Part shown: positions 8,498-15,939 of the stretch, in pieces
Layout: every line of letters begins with the position of its first letter
Numbering within the stretch: the first letter of the stretch is position 1
NCBI RefSeq assembly: GCF_019402645.1
Contig: NZ_VKKS01000001.1
Location: 2,176,769-2,240,768 of the forward strand
Direction: 5' to 3'
Origin: Morganella morganii
GTDB taxonomy: Bacteria; Pseudomonadota; Gammaproteobacteria; Enterobacterales; Enterobacteriaceae
Length of the DNA stretch: 64,000 nucleotides
Notes under the pieces: model-generated
The model's database searches: none
Seen by the model: only the letters and a program-made list of their open reading frames with translations
Told to the model about the DNA's origin: nothing
Program-made: the position numbers and the translations under genes

Positions 8498-9850
8498 ATG
8501 CAACAGAATACTGTGCAGATGAAACGCGTATTAAATACCCCCGCGTTGGTTTTCTTCGGGCTCGCCTATATGGTGCCCCTTGGTATCTTCACGACTTACG
8601 GACAGGTCACCGTCCTCAGTGAAGGTCATTTACCGGTTGCTTATATTATTACTCTGACAGCCGTCCTGTTTACCGCACTCAGCTATTGTAAAATGACCAG
8701 CACACTGCCGCTGGCCGGCTCTGCGTATTCTTATGTCCAGAAAATCTTCGGCGGGAATACCGGATTTCTGGTCGGCTGGGCGCAATTGCTGGATTATCTG
8801 TTTTTGCCGATTATCAACTATATCGCCATCGGTATTTTTGTGCATGAAGCCCTGCCGTCGGTGCCGATGGAGCTGATTATTGTCTCCACGATTGTGATTG
8901 TTTCCCTGCTGAACATCCTCGGGATCAAACTGGTCACGTCGATGAATATGCTGATCATTGTGATGCAGCTGATATTTATCGCACTGTTCCTGTATCTCAG
9001 CTTCAGCTCTGCATTCACGCCGGATAAAGAGACGCTGCTCGCCCCGCTGACAGTGATGTCAGATCAGGTGTCCGGGCTGTTTGCCGGTGCAGCGGTGCTG
9101 TGCCTGGCGTTTCTCGGGTTTGATGCCATCTCCACCATGGCGGAAGAAACCAAAGATGCCAAACGTGCGCTGCCGAAAGCAATTCTCTATACCGTGTTTA
9201 TCGCCGGTACATTATTTATCGTTATCTCTTACGGCGCACACCTGAGCTATCCGGCCTGGCGTGATTTCCTGCCGAACACCGATATCGCCAGTATTCAGGT
9301 GATGGAGAAAGTCGGCGGTGCACTGATGGCCTCCTCCTTTATCACGGCCTATGTGATCGGCGTGTTTGCCTCCGCGATGACATCCCAGGCCAGTATTGTG
9401 CGGATTTTCTATGCCATGGGCCGGGAAGGGGTGCTGCCGCGCTCTGTGTTTGCCCGCCTGCATGCCAGATTCAACACGCCTGTACTGTCGATCGTGTTTG
9501 TCGCCTTCGCCTCACTGATGGCGCTGGTACTCTCCCTGAGCCTGGTGGCATCCATGATAAGCTTCGGCGCACTGATCGCATTTACCTTTGTAAACCTGTG
9601 TGTTATCAAACACTTTATCATTGACAGACAGGAGCCGCTGACCGCCGCCGTCATCCTGCGCTGTCTGGTGGTACCGGCAACCGGGGTGCTGCTGACCCTG
9701 TGGCTGTGGACCAGCCTGGATGCCCGGGCACTGACTGTCGGCCTGATCTGGCTGGGGGCCGGTGTGGTGTACCTCGGTGTGATCACCAGGTTCTTTACCC
9801 GCCATCCGCCGTCAATCACAGAAGAAGAAACTCACTTAATTATCAATTAA
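8498..9850 (+). CDS. APC-family amino acid/polyamine permease, PuuP-like
   Basis: This inner-membrane carrier of the amino acid-polyamine-organocation family has about 12 helices in 450 residues. It aligns by eye with E. coli PuuP and YgjI: GLAYMVPLGIFTTYG, AGSAYSYVQKIFG, LLDYLFLPIINYI, FLGFDAISTMAEET and IVRIFYAMGREGVLP. ATG 8498 after GGGAAGG is preferred to the upstream GTG at 8441. It ends 27 bases before an amidohydrolase gene and probably forms an operon with it. The permease may bring in that enzyme's substrate, which cannot be named from sequence. Confidence 0.85.
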   Translation: MQQNTVQMKRVLNTPALVFFGLAYMVPLGIFTTYGQVTVLSEGHLPVAYIITLTAVLFTALSYCKMTSTLPLAGSAYSYVQKIFGGNTGFLVGWAQLLDYLFLPIINYIAIGIFVHEALPSVPMELIIVSTIVIVSLLNILGIKLVTSMNMLIIVMQLIFIALFLYLSFSSAFTPDKETLLAPLTVMSDQVSGLFAGAAVLCLAFLGFDAISTMAEETKDAKRALPKAILYTVFIAGTLFIVISYGAHLSYPAWRDFLPNTDIASIQVMEKVGGALMASSFITAYVIGVFASAMTSQASIVRIFYAMGREGVLPRSVFARLHARFNTPVLSIVFVAFASLMALVLSLSLVASMISFGALIAFTFVNLCVIKHFIIDRQEPLTAAVILRCLVVPATGVLLTLWLWTSLDARALTVGLIWLGAGVVYLGVITRFFTRHPPSITEEETHLIIN

Positions 9851-9877
9851 CTCTGTTGATGAAGATTGGAGAGCATA

Positions 9878-11599
9878 ATGAAAATGACTGCCGCTGATAT
9901 TATTTATCACAACGGTTATATCTATACTGCGGATGCGGAAAACCGCGTCGCCGGGGCCATTGCTGTTGCTGACGGCCGTATTCTTGCCTGTGGTGATAAT
10001 GATGACATGGCAGCATTCCGTGGTGAGCATACGCAGTTTATCGACCTTGACGGCAAAATGATGATGCCGGGTATTATTGATGGTCATATGCACCCGTTCT
10101 GGGGCGGTATCCAGTTGTTCGGCTGCCATCTGAATTATGAATCCCTGACCATTGATGAGATCCTCGCCCGTGTGCAGGCGCATCTGGATAATGATCCGCG
10201 CACCGGCGAAAACGACTGGCTGAAAGTGACCGCCTGGCTGCGTCAGGGCATGTTACCGTCCGGTATTGACATGTACCGCGAAGATATGGACAAGCTCAAT
10301 ACCCGCCGCCCTGTCGTGCTGTTCTCCAATGACTGCCACACCCTGCTCGCCAACAGCCGTGCGCTGGAGCTGTTTGGCATCACCAAAGAGACTCCGGCAC
10401 CAAGCGACGGTAAAATCGGCAAACACGCCAATGGTGAGCTGAACGGTATTCTTGAGGATGCCCCGGCGATGCGTGCGGCGGACAGTATTCCGTCCATTCA
10501 GGCCGATCGCGCAGCGGATGTTGCCCGTCTGGTACAGAAAGTCCTCAATGAGCAGGGCGTTACCATGGTAATGGATGCCCGCGTGGCGGAATTACAGCTG
10601 GATGCGTTTCGTGCATTGCAGGAACAGGGTGAACTGACACTGCGAATTCAGGCCGCCCGTGAAATCACCCCGGATGATGCACCGGATGTGGCATCAGTCC
10701 CTCAGGCAGTGAAAAACGCGGTCGCCTTTGCGGAGCGCTATCATCAGCCGGAATGGGGCCCTGAGCCGGGTATCGCGGTGAAAAATATCAAAATGTTTGT
10801 CGATGGTGTGCTTCAGTTCCCGACCATGACCGCATCCCTGCTGAAGCCGTACCGGATCAATCACGGTACTCCGGCACAACCGGACTGGCGTGAGACGGAA
10901 AATTACGGCGATCTCTACTTCACTTCAGAAGTGATTGATGCCCTGCTCGAACGCATTGCGGCAGCAGGTTATGATCCGCATCTGCACACCGTCGGTGAAG
11001 GCGCGATTGATATGGTGCTCAACGGCATCGAAAAAATGCGTGCTGCGTATCCGGGCAAAGATATCCGTCCGGGACTGGCCCACAATGAGCTGGTGGATGC
11101 CAAAGATTATGCGCGTTTTGCCAGACTCGGCACAATCGCCTGTCTCTCTTTTCAGTGGGCGGCTCCGACGGCAGAGCTGGCAGAATTCACACGCAATATG
11201 ATCGGCGAAACCCGTTATCAGCAACTGGAGCCTATCGGCAAGTTTATTGATGCCGGTGCGGTGGTCGCGTTCGGCAGCGACTGGCCGATTGATGATTTTG
11301 ATGAATGGTATGATCTGAAAGTGGCAGCCACCCGTCGTGGTCACCCGGTCAACGGCCAGCCGGCACAGCGTCTGGACACCGACCGCGACCTGACCATCAC
11401 GGAAGTACTGCGTGCCGCCACCATTGATTCTGCTTATGCCCAGCACCGGGAAGATATTCTCGGCTCACTGGAACCGGGCAAACTGGCGGATATGATTGTG
11501 CTGGATCGCAATGTGTTTCAGATCCCGGCGGATGATATCGCCAATGTGAAAGTGCTGCGTACCATTGTCGGCGGTAAAACCGTCCATCTGACAAACTGA
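9878..11599 (+). CDS. YtcJ-type metal-dependent amidohydrolase
   Basis: This 573-residue protein of the amidohydrolase superfamily (Amidohydro_3, YtcJ/NfdA-like) hydrolyses an unknown amide. Metal-site motifs are PGIIDGHMHPFWGG near residue 70, a lysine-bearing block near 305 (KMFVDGVLQFPT), DPHLHTVGEGAID near 365, GLAHNELVD near 405 and AFGSDWPIDDFD near 465. The C-terminal LGSLEPGKLADMIVLDRN is the usual end of the fold. ATG 9878 follows TTGGAGAG; an in-frame TTG at 9866 is less likely. No signal peptide is seen. A strong terminator follows. Confidence 0.88.
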   Translation: MKMTAADIIYHNGYIYTADAENRVAGAIAVADGRILACGDNDDMAAFRGEHTQFIDLDGKMMMPGIIDGHMHPFWGGIQLFGCHLNYESLTIDEILARVQAHLDNDPRTGENDWLKVTAWLRQGMLPSGIDMYREDMDKLNTRRPVVLFSNDCHTLLANSRALELFGITKETPAPSDGKIGKHANGELNGILEDAPAMRAADSIPSIQADRAADVARLVQKVLNEQGVTMVMDARVAELQLDAFRALQEQGELTLRIQAAREITPDDAPDVASVPQAVKNAVAFAERYHQPEWGPEPGIAVKNIKMFVDGVLQFPTMTASLLKPYRINHGTPAQPDWRETENYGDLYFTSEVIDALLERIAAAGYDPHLHTVGEGAIDMVLNGIEKMRAAYPGKDIRPGLAHNELVDAKDYARFARLGTIACLSFQWAAPTAELAEFTRNMIGETRYQQLEPIGKFIDAGAVVAFGSDWPIDDFDEWYDLKVAATRRGHPVNGQPAQRLDTDRDLTITEVLRAATIDSAYAQHREDILGSLEPGKLADMIVLDRNVFQIPADDIANVKVLRTIVGGKTVHLTN

Positions 11600-11624
11600 C
11601 GGCAACCCGGCAGTCCGGAAAAAC

Positions 11625-11654
11625 AAAAACCTCATCCGGCGATGAGGTTTTTTA
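11625..11654 (+). terminator. Terminator of the permease-amidohydrolase operon
   Basis: AAAACCTCATC pairs with GATGAGGTTTT around a CGGC loop and ends in a T run. Confidence 0.9.
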
Positions 11655-11656
11655 TC

Positions 11657-11878
11657 TCAGTGCTTAATCGCCAGAGTATGGATCACCGGCTGATAACCTT
11701 CTGTTTCCGCGACCAGCAGACAACATTTCTCATCCGTCACAGCATTTTCGATAAATCCGCGATCCTGCTCCGCCGGACGCCGGCGACCAGGCTGATATTC
11801 CGCCATCAGTACAAATAACTACTGATAAAGCTCAGCAATACGATCGGTATCATTCGGTGTTGCGGAACGGATTATCAT
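11657..11878 (-). pseudogene. Truncated GNAT acetyltransferase with internal TAG
   Basis: The frame starts MIIRSATPNDTDRIAELYQ, the first strand and helix of a GNAT fold. It meets TAG at 11821-11819 and continues in frame as LFVLMAEYQPGRRRPAEQ and then CLLVAETEG before a stop at 11659-11657. The acetyl-CoA loop (R/Q-x-x-G-x-G/A) and the rest of the domain are absent. Two lesions, a nonsense codon and loss of the 3' half, make it a clear pseudogene. It lies 12 bases upstream of the LOG-family stop and shows no sign of expression. Confidence 0.8.
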
Positions 11879-11890
11879 TGTGTTCCCCGG

Positions 11891-12466
11891 TTAATCGTAG
11901 GTTTTGACCGCAGGCGCCTCATAGTCACGAAAACGTCGGATAAGCGCGTTACCATCGGTTTCGGCTATCGCCATATGACGGTATTTTTCCTGCATAAACT
12001 GCTCATCGGTCATTTTATTGATCAGTGACAGCAGCGGGTCATAATAATTATTGATATTCATCAGCCCGACCGGCTTCTGATGCAATCCGATCTGACTCCA
12101 GGTAAAGACTTCCGCAAACTCTTCCAGTGTGCCGAAGCCGCCCGGCAGGGCGACAAAGCCGTCCGCCAGTTCAATCATTTTGCTTTTGCGTTCATGCATG
12201 GTACTGACACGATGGAGCTCGGTCAGATTTTTATGGGCAATCTCACGCCCTTCCAGTAATGCAGGGATCACACCAATAGCCTGTCCGCCTTCACAGAGCA
12301 CGGTATCCGCCACCGTTCCCATGATCCCCACACTGGCACCGCCGTAAACCAGGGTTATTCCCTGCTCAACCAGAATCCGGGCAAATTTTACGGCCTCAAG
12401 GCGGTAAATCTCTGACGCACCCGCTGCTGATCCGCAATAGACTGCTATTCGTTTAATATCCCGCAT
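11891..12466 (-). CDS. LOG-family protein (TIGR00730)
   Basis: This 191-residue Rossmann-fold protein belongs to the family of plant LOG cytokinin-activating phosphoribohydrolases and E. coli PpnP/YgdH relatives. The diagnostic motif PGGFGTLEEFAEVFTW is near residue 107, and the nucleotide-binding VYGGASVGIMG is near 40. Members cleave nucleoside 5'-monophosphates to a base and ribose phosphate. ATG 12466 after GACAGGG is chosen; the frame is open 24 codons further upstream, but that part shows no similarity. It is a monocistronic gene. Confidence 0.9.
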   Translation of the reverse strand: MRDIKRIAVYCGSAAGASEIYRLEAVKFARILVEQGITLVYGGASVGIMGTVADTVLCEGGQAIGVIPALLEGREIAHKNLTELHRVSTMHERKSKMIELADGFVALPGGFGTLEEFAEVFTWSQIGLHQKPVGLMNINNYYDPLLSLINKMTDEQFMQEKYRHMAIAETDGNALIRRFRDYEAPAVKTYD

Positions 12467-12714
12467 ATCTGCCCTGTCCTTACTGTTATGAAATGAAAAT
12501 CCGGGAGCCAGTATACGCAAGCGCTCTGAAGATAGCACTCGTCAGATTTTACTATGTTATCCCGCAACGCTTATCAGCGGATTAATATCCTTTTAAATCA
12601 GTAATTGCTATCCGTCATCAGCCCCGCTAAGATTGCATAACGAGTTCTGCCTTTTGCATGTAATTCCACATAACTAATTGTCTCACCGCATTTTTGTTGC
12701 TCCCGAGGTTCTTC

Positions 12715-13614
12715 ATGTCTGCGTTTCCCCGTCAGCAAAGTGGTTTTCCGTGGTTACCGATCGGCTTATTGCTGCTGTCGATGATCTCTATTCAGAGCGG
12801 CGCCTCTCTGGCGAAAACCCTGTTTCCGGTTATCGGTGCCCCCGGGGTGACGGCTCTGCGCCTGCTGCTGGGTACGGCTATTCTGCTGGTTATTTTTAAG
12901 CCCTGGCGGCTGCGTTTTACCCGGGCATCACTGCTGCCGATGCTGGGATACGGCCTCTCGCTCGGGGCGATGAACTATCTGTTCTATCTGGCGCTGGCCA
13001 CCATCCCGCTCGGGATCGCAGTAGCCCTGGAGTTTACCGGGCCGCTGGCAGTGGCCATGTTCGGCGCACGGAAAATAACGGATTATCTCTGGATTATTCT
13101 GGTGATCGCCGGCCTGGCCTTTCTGCTGCCGCTCGGTGAACAGATCGGGAATCCTGAGCAGTTGGATCCGATCGGGATGCTGTATGCGCTGGGTGCCGGT
13201 GCGGGCTGGGCGCTCTATATTATTTTCGGCCAGCGGGCCGGACGTTTTTACGGCGCGGCCACGGTTTCAGTCGGGTCACTTATCGCCGCACTGATTTTCT
13301 TCCCTGTCGGGGCATTCCACAGTGATCTCCGTGTGATGTTCAGTCCGGAAGTACTGCCGATCGGCGTGGCAGTAGCCATCTTATCAACAGCCTTTCCGTA
13401 CTCGCTGGAGATGGTGGCCCTGACCCGCCTGCCGACGCGGACATTCGGCATACTGATGAGTCTTGAGCCGGTAATTGGTGCAATGGTCGGTATTATTTTC
13501 CTGAGCGAACATCTGTTATTCACACAATGGCTGGCACTGAGCTGCATTGTGATCGCCTCAATAGGCGCAGCACTGACAATCAAACCAAAGTCAAAAATCA
13601 AAACTGTTGAGTAA
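12715..13614 (+). CDS. rhtA: Threonine/homoserine exporter, EamA family
   Basis: RhtA exports threonine and homoserine. This 299-residue protein has ten predicted helices in two EamA repeats. It matches E. coli RhtA closely: SIQSGASLAKTLFPVIGAPG, ALRLLLGTAILLVIFKPWRL, IPLGIAVALEFTGPLAVAM and LTRLPTRTFGILMSLEP. The start at ATG 12715 is preceded by GAGG; seven further codons upstream are not part of the family. It is immediately upstream of dps, as in E. coli where rhtA and dps are neighbours. Confidence 0.93.
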   Translation: MSAFPRQQSGFPWLPIGLLLLSMISIQSGASLAKTLFPVIGAPGVTALRLLLGTAILLVIFKPWRLRFTRASLLPMLGYGLSLGAMNYLFYLALATIPLGIAVALEFTGPLAVAMFGARKITDYLWIILVIAGLAFLLPLGEQIGNPEQLDPIGMLYALGAGAGWALYIIFGQRAGRFYGAATVSVGSLIAALIFFPVGAFHSDLRVMFSPEVLPIGVAVAILSTAFPYSLEMVALTRLPTRTFGILMSLEPVIGAMVGIIFLSEHLLFTQWLALSCIVIASIGAALTIKPKSKIKTVE

Positions 13615-13753
13615 CCCGCCATACTGAAACCGGCCTTGTGCCGGTTCGCCTATCAATTCTATAGATCTAATCGAATTTAACTATTCCCTGCGTTGCCCTA
13701 TAGTAACCCCATCGAAACAACGATGTTTAACGGAATAAATAAGGGGAACAATA

Positions 13754-14257
13754 ATGAGCACCGCGAAATTAGTGAAAACCACAGCTTCTCACTTAGTGTA
13801 CACCCGTAACAATGTCACTGATGATATTAAGCAGGAAACCATTGATGAACTGAATCATCAGGTGCTTCAGTTTATCGACCTGTCTCTGATGACCAAACAG
13901 GCGCACTGGAATCTGCGCGGCCGTAATTTCATTGCTGTACATGAAATGCTGGACGGCTTCCGCGACAGCCTGAACAGCCACCTAGATACCTTTGCCGAAC
14001 GTGCTGTTCAGCTCGGCGGTGTGGCACTCGGTACATCACAGGCTATAAGTCAGGCTGCCAATTTACCGGCCTATCCGACCGATATCCACAGTGTGCAGGA
14101 TCACCTGAAAGCACTGGCCGACCGTTATGCCATCGTCGCCAATGATATCCGCCGTGCCGTCAGCCGCGTTGAAGATGAAAATACCGCAGATATGTTTACT
14201 GCCGCCTCCCGCGACCTCGACCAGTACCTGTGGTTCATCGAAGCCAATATTGAATAA
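13754..14257 (+). CDS. dps: DNA-binding ferritin-like protein Dps
   Basis: Dps forms a dodecamer that coats DNA and oxidises and stores iron, giving protection against peroxide in stationary phase. It is 167 residues, the E. coli length. Ferroxidase ligands are visible in [19 protein letters not shown] near residue 50, with H and D at the subunit interface, and in [13 protein letters not shown] near 78. The lysine-rich N-terminus [12 protein letters not shown] is the DNA-binding tail. AAGGGG lies before the ATG. The upstream region has ATAG/CTAT repeats that could suit OxyR, but spacing does not match well. Confidence 0.97.
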   Translation: MSTAKLVKTTASHLVYTRNNVTDDIKQETIDELNHQVLQFIDLSLMTKQAHWNLRGRNFIAVHEMLDGFRDSLNSHLDTFAERAVQLGGVALGTSQAISQAANLPAYPTDIHSVQDHLKALADRYAIVANDIRRAVSRVEDENTADMFTAASRDLDQYLWFIEANIE

Positions 14258-14645
14258 TCGTCAGAAATACGGCACCACAGCCGGCGGGTTACGGTGCTGA
14301 AATAAACATCTCATGTGTGAGTATGTGTCGCAGACAATAAAAACAGTAGACCTTGTGAGTCAATCCTACCCTTTATACCGCCTCCGGGCGGTTTTTTTGC
14401 TTATTGGTTTCGTCAGAACGAAGAGCCGCCTCTGTACATACAGAAAAACCATTCCGTTGATTCTCGTGATAACGAGTCCGTTATCATAATGCCTGCCTTT
14501 TTCAAAAAAACACAATTTATTGATTTTATTTAAAAATTATTACCATGGTATGTTTTGATATTTTGGGTTGTGGAATTTTCACCACCAGGAGCCGTGTAAA
14601 AACACGGTTTTTTTGGAAAATCTAAAACCCAAAAGGAAATTTACG
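14258..14645. other. Intergenic region between dps and the bacteriocin relic
   Basis: The first third carries the dps 3' hairpin and terminator. The rest is AT-rich and ends with a small hairpin (CCGTGTAAAAACACGG near 14593) and AAGGAAA before the relic ATG. A CTG-N6-CAG element at 14432 is too short for a LexA box. No gene is seen. Confidence 0.6.
14377..14398 (+). terminator. Rho-independent terminator downstream of dps
   Basis: ACCGCC pairs with GGCGGT around TCCG, followed by seven T residues. Confidence 0.85.
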
Positions 14646-14804
14646 ATGAGTGGCGGAGACGGTAATGGTTGGGGAACAACACAACTACCGGACGGAAGAA
14701 ATATTCATCATTATGACCCGGATAAATTTGGTAGCCACCATGATAGCAATAGTGACAATAATAGCTATACGCATGAGCTGCGGGTGTTCGTACACAATAA
14801 TTGA
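14646..14804 (+). pseudogene. Relic of a colicin/cloacin-type toxin N-terminus
   Basis: The 52-codon frame begins MSGGDGNGWG, the same start as E-group colicins and cloacin DF13 (MSGGDGRG...), after an AAGGAAA ribosome site. It then drifts into a histidine- and asparagine-rich stretch and stops at TGA 14802-14804. No translocation, receptor or nuclease domain follows, so the toxin is reduced to its first residues. The next frame is a truncated nuclease-colicin immunity gene, which supports the identification. Confidence 0.6.
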
Positions 14805-14851
14805 GAGAGTGAGTGTATTCGTCATATTATTATTCACAGAGGAGAATCAAC

Positions 14852-14965
14852 ATGGAACTGAAAAATAATATCAGTAATTATACGCAAGATAATTTTTTGA
14901 ATTTGTTACAAGTGATTTGTAACGCAGAAGTTTCCGGAGATGATACCATGTCAACAAATCAGTAA
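14852..14965 (+). pseudogene. Truncated DNase-colicin immunity protein
   Basis: After AGAGGAGAATCAAC, a 37-residue frame begins MELKNNISNYTQDNFLNLLQ and continues VICNAEVS. This matches helix I and the start of helix II of Im2/Im9 proteins (MELKHSISDYTEAEFLQLV). It stops at 14963 where the intact protein continues for about 50 residues, including the EHPxGSDLIYYP nuclease-binding helix III. It cannot give immunity by the known mechanism. Toxin fragment and immunity fragment are in the usual order, 47 bases apart. Confidence 0.78.
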
Positions 14966-15210
14966 GACTAGTACCTGCTTTACTGTATTTTGTATAAACT
15001 ATTCCAATGAATCTATACCTTCATATTATCAATAATTCCCACCTTAACTCCGTAATAAACAAAACCGCGAAAAAATACGTATTTCAAAAACAAAAAAAAC
15101 GCATAAAATTAAATAAGATAAAAGGAATGTGTTAATACGTAATTATATAAGATAATTATCTCAGTAATAATACTTTTTATATATTTCTTTTCGCACAACG
15201 GGGAAATAGA

Positions 15211-15915
15211 ATGAAGTCATATCTGTTATTAATCGTGTATTTTATCAGTGCCTTTTCTTTCGCTGATGGTATCAGTACGAACGGCACCCGCTATATTTAT
15301 CCGGAAAATGAAAAAGATATTACTGTCCGGATAAATAACGAATCCGCCACACCGGCATTTGTTCAGTACTGGCTTGACCCCGGGGGTTCTGAAGAGCTGC
15401 CCGCAAAACTGCCTGTCACACCATTTGAACTGACCCCGCCGGTTTCCCGCATTAACCCCGGGACAAATCAGATACTGCGCATCCGGCTGATGGATAAAAG
15501 CGGTATTCCGGCAGACAGAGAAAGCCTGTGGTGGCTGAATGTTCTTGATATTCCGCCGATCAGTAAAACATCATCAGTGAAAGATAAAGATTCCGTACAA
15601 CTGGCCGTCCGTTCCAGGTTTAAAGTATTTTACCGCCCGGCCGGATTAAGTGACAGAAATACGGCCACACAACAGGTCATATTTCAGTCAGGCAGCCATA
15701 CAATACAGGTAAATAATAATTCACCGTATCACATTACCATTACGGAAATAACCCTGGCGGATAAAAAACAAATACTGCATAAATCATTTATGCTGCAACC
15801 GAAAAGCCGTTCAGAAATCGCGGTAAAAAGAGCGGTGAAACACGGTGACCGGCTGATTATCAGCAATATCAATGATTACGGTAGTAATGTAACCTTTACC
15901 GCCACAGCAGAATAG
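15211..15915 (+). CDS. Orphan PapD-type fimbrial chaperone
   Basis: This 234-residue periplasmic protein has a signal peptide of about 18 residues (MKSYLLLIVYFISAFSFA). PapD-like blocks are GTRYIYPENEKDITVRINN, the G1-type FELTPPVSRINPGTNQILRI near residue 75, and RSRFKVFYRPAGL near 133, with the basic cleft arginine and lysine. Such chaperones fold pilin subunits and hand them to an outer-membrane usher. No usher or pilin gene is adjacent, so it is either an orphan helper or what remains of a fimbrial operon. It sits next to the bacteriocin relic in an AT-rich accessory stretch. Confidence 0.85.
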   Translation: MKSYLLLIVYFISAFSFADGISTNGTRYIYPENEKDITVRINNESATPAFVQYWLDPGGSEELPAKLPVTPFELTPPVSRINPGTNQILRIRLMDKSGIPADRESLWWLNVLDIPPISKTSSVKDKDSVQLAVRSRFKVFYRPAGLSDRNTATQQVIFQSGSHTIQVNNNSPYHITITEITLADKKQILHKSFMLQPKSRSEIAVKRAVKHGDRLIISNINDYGSNVTFTATAE

Positions 15916-15939
15916 CTGTTACCGCGATTTTATTTTGCG

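Noticed and set aside
14432-14443. CTGTACATACAG as a LexA box for the bacteriocin relic
   Set aside because: The spacing is CTG-N6-CAG rather than CTG-N10-CAG.
14979-14994. CTGTATTTTGTATAAA as a LexA box
   Set aside because: Only one half matches, and it lies downstream of the relic genes, not in a promoter.
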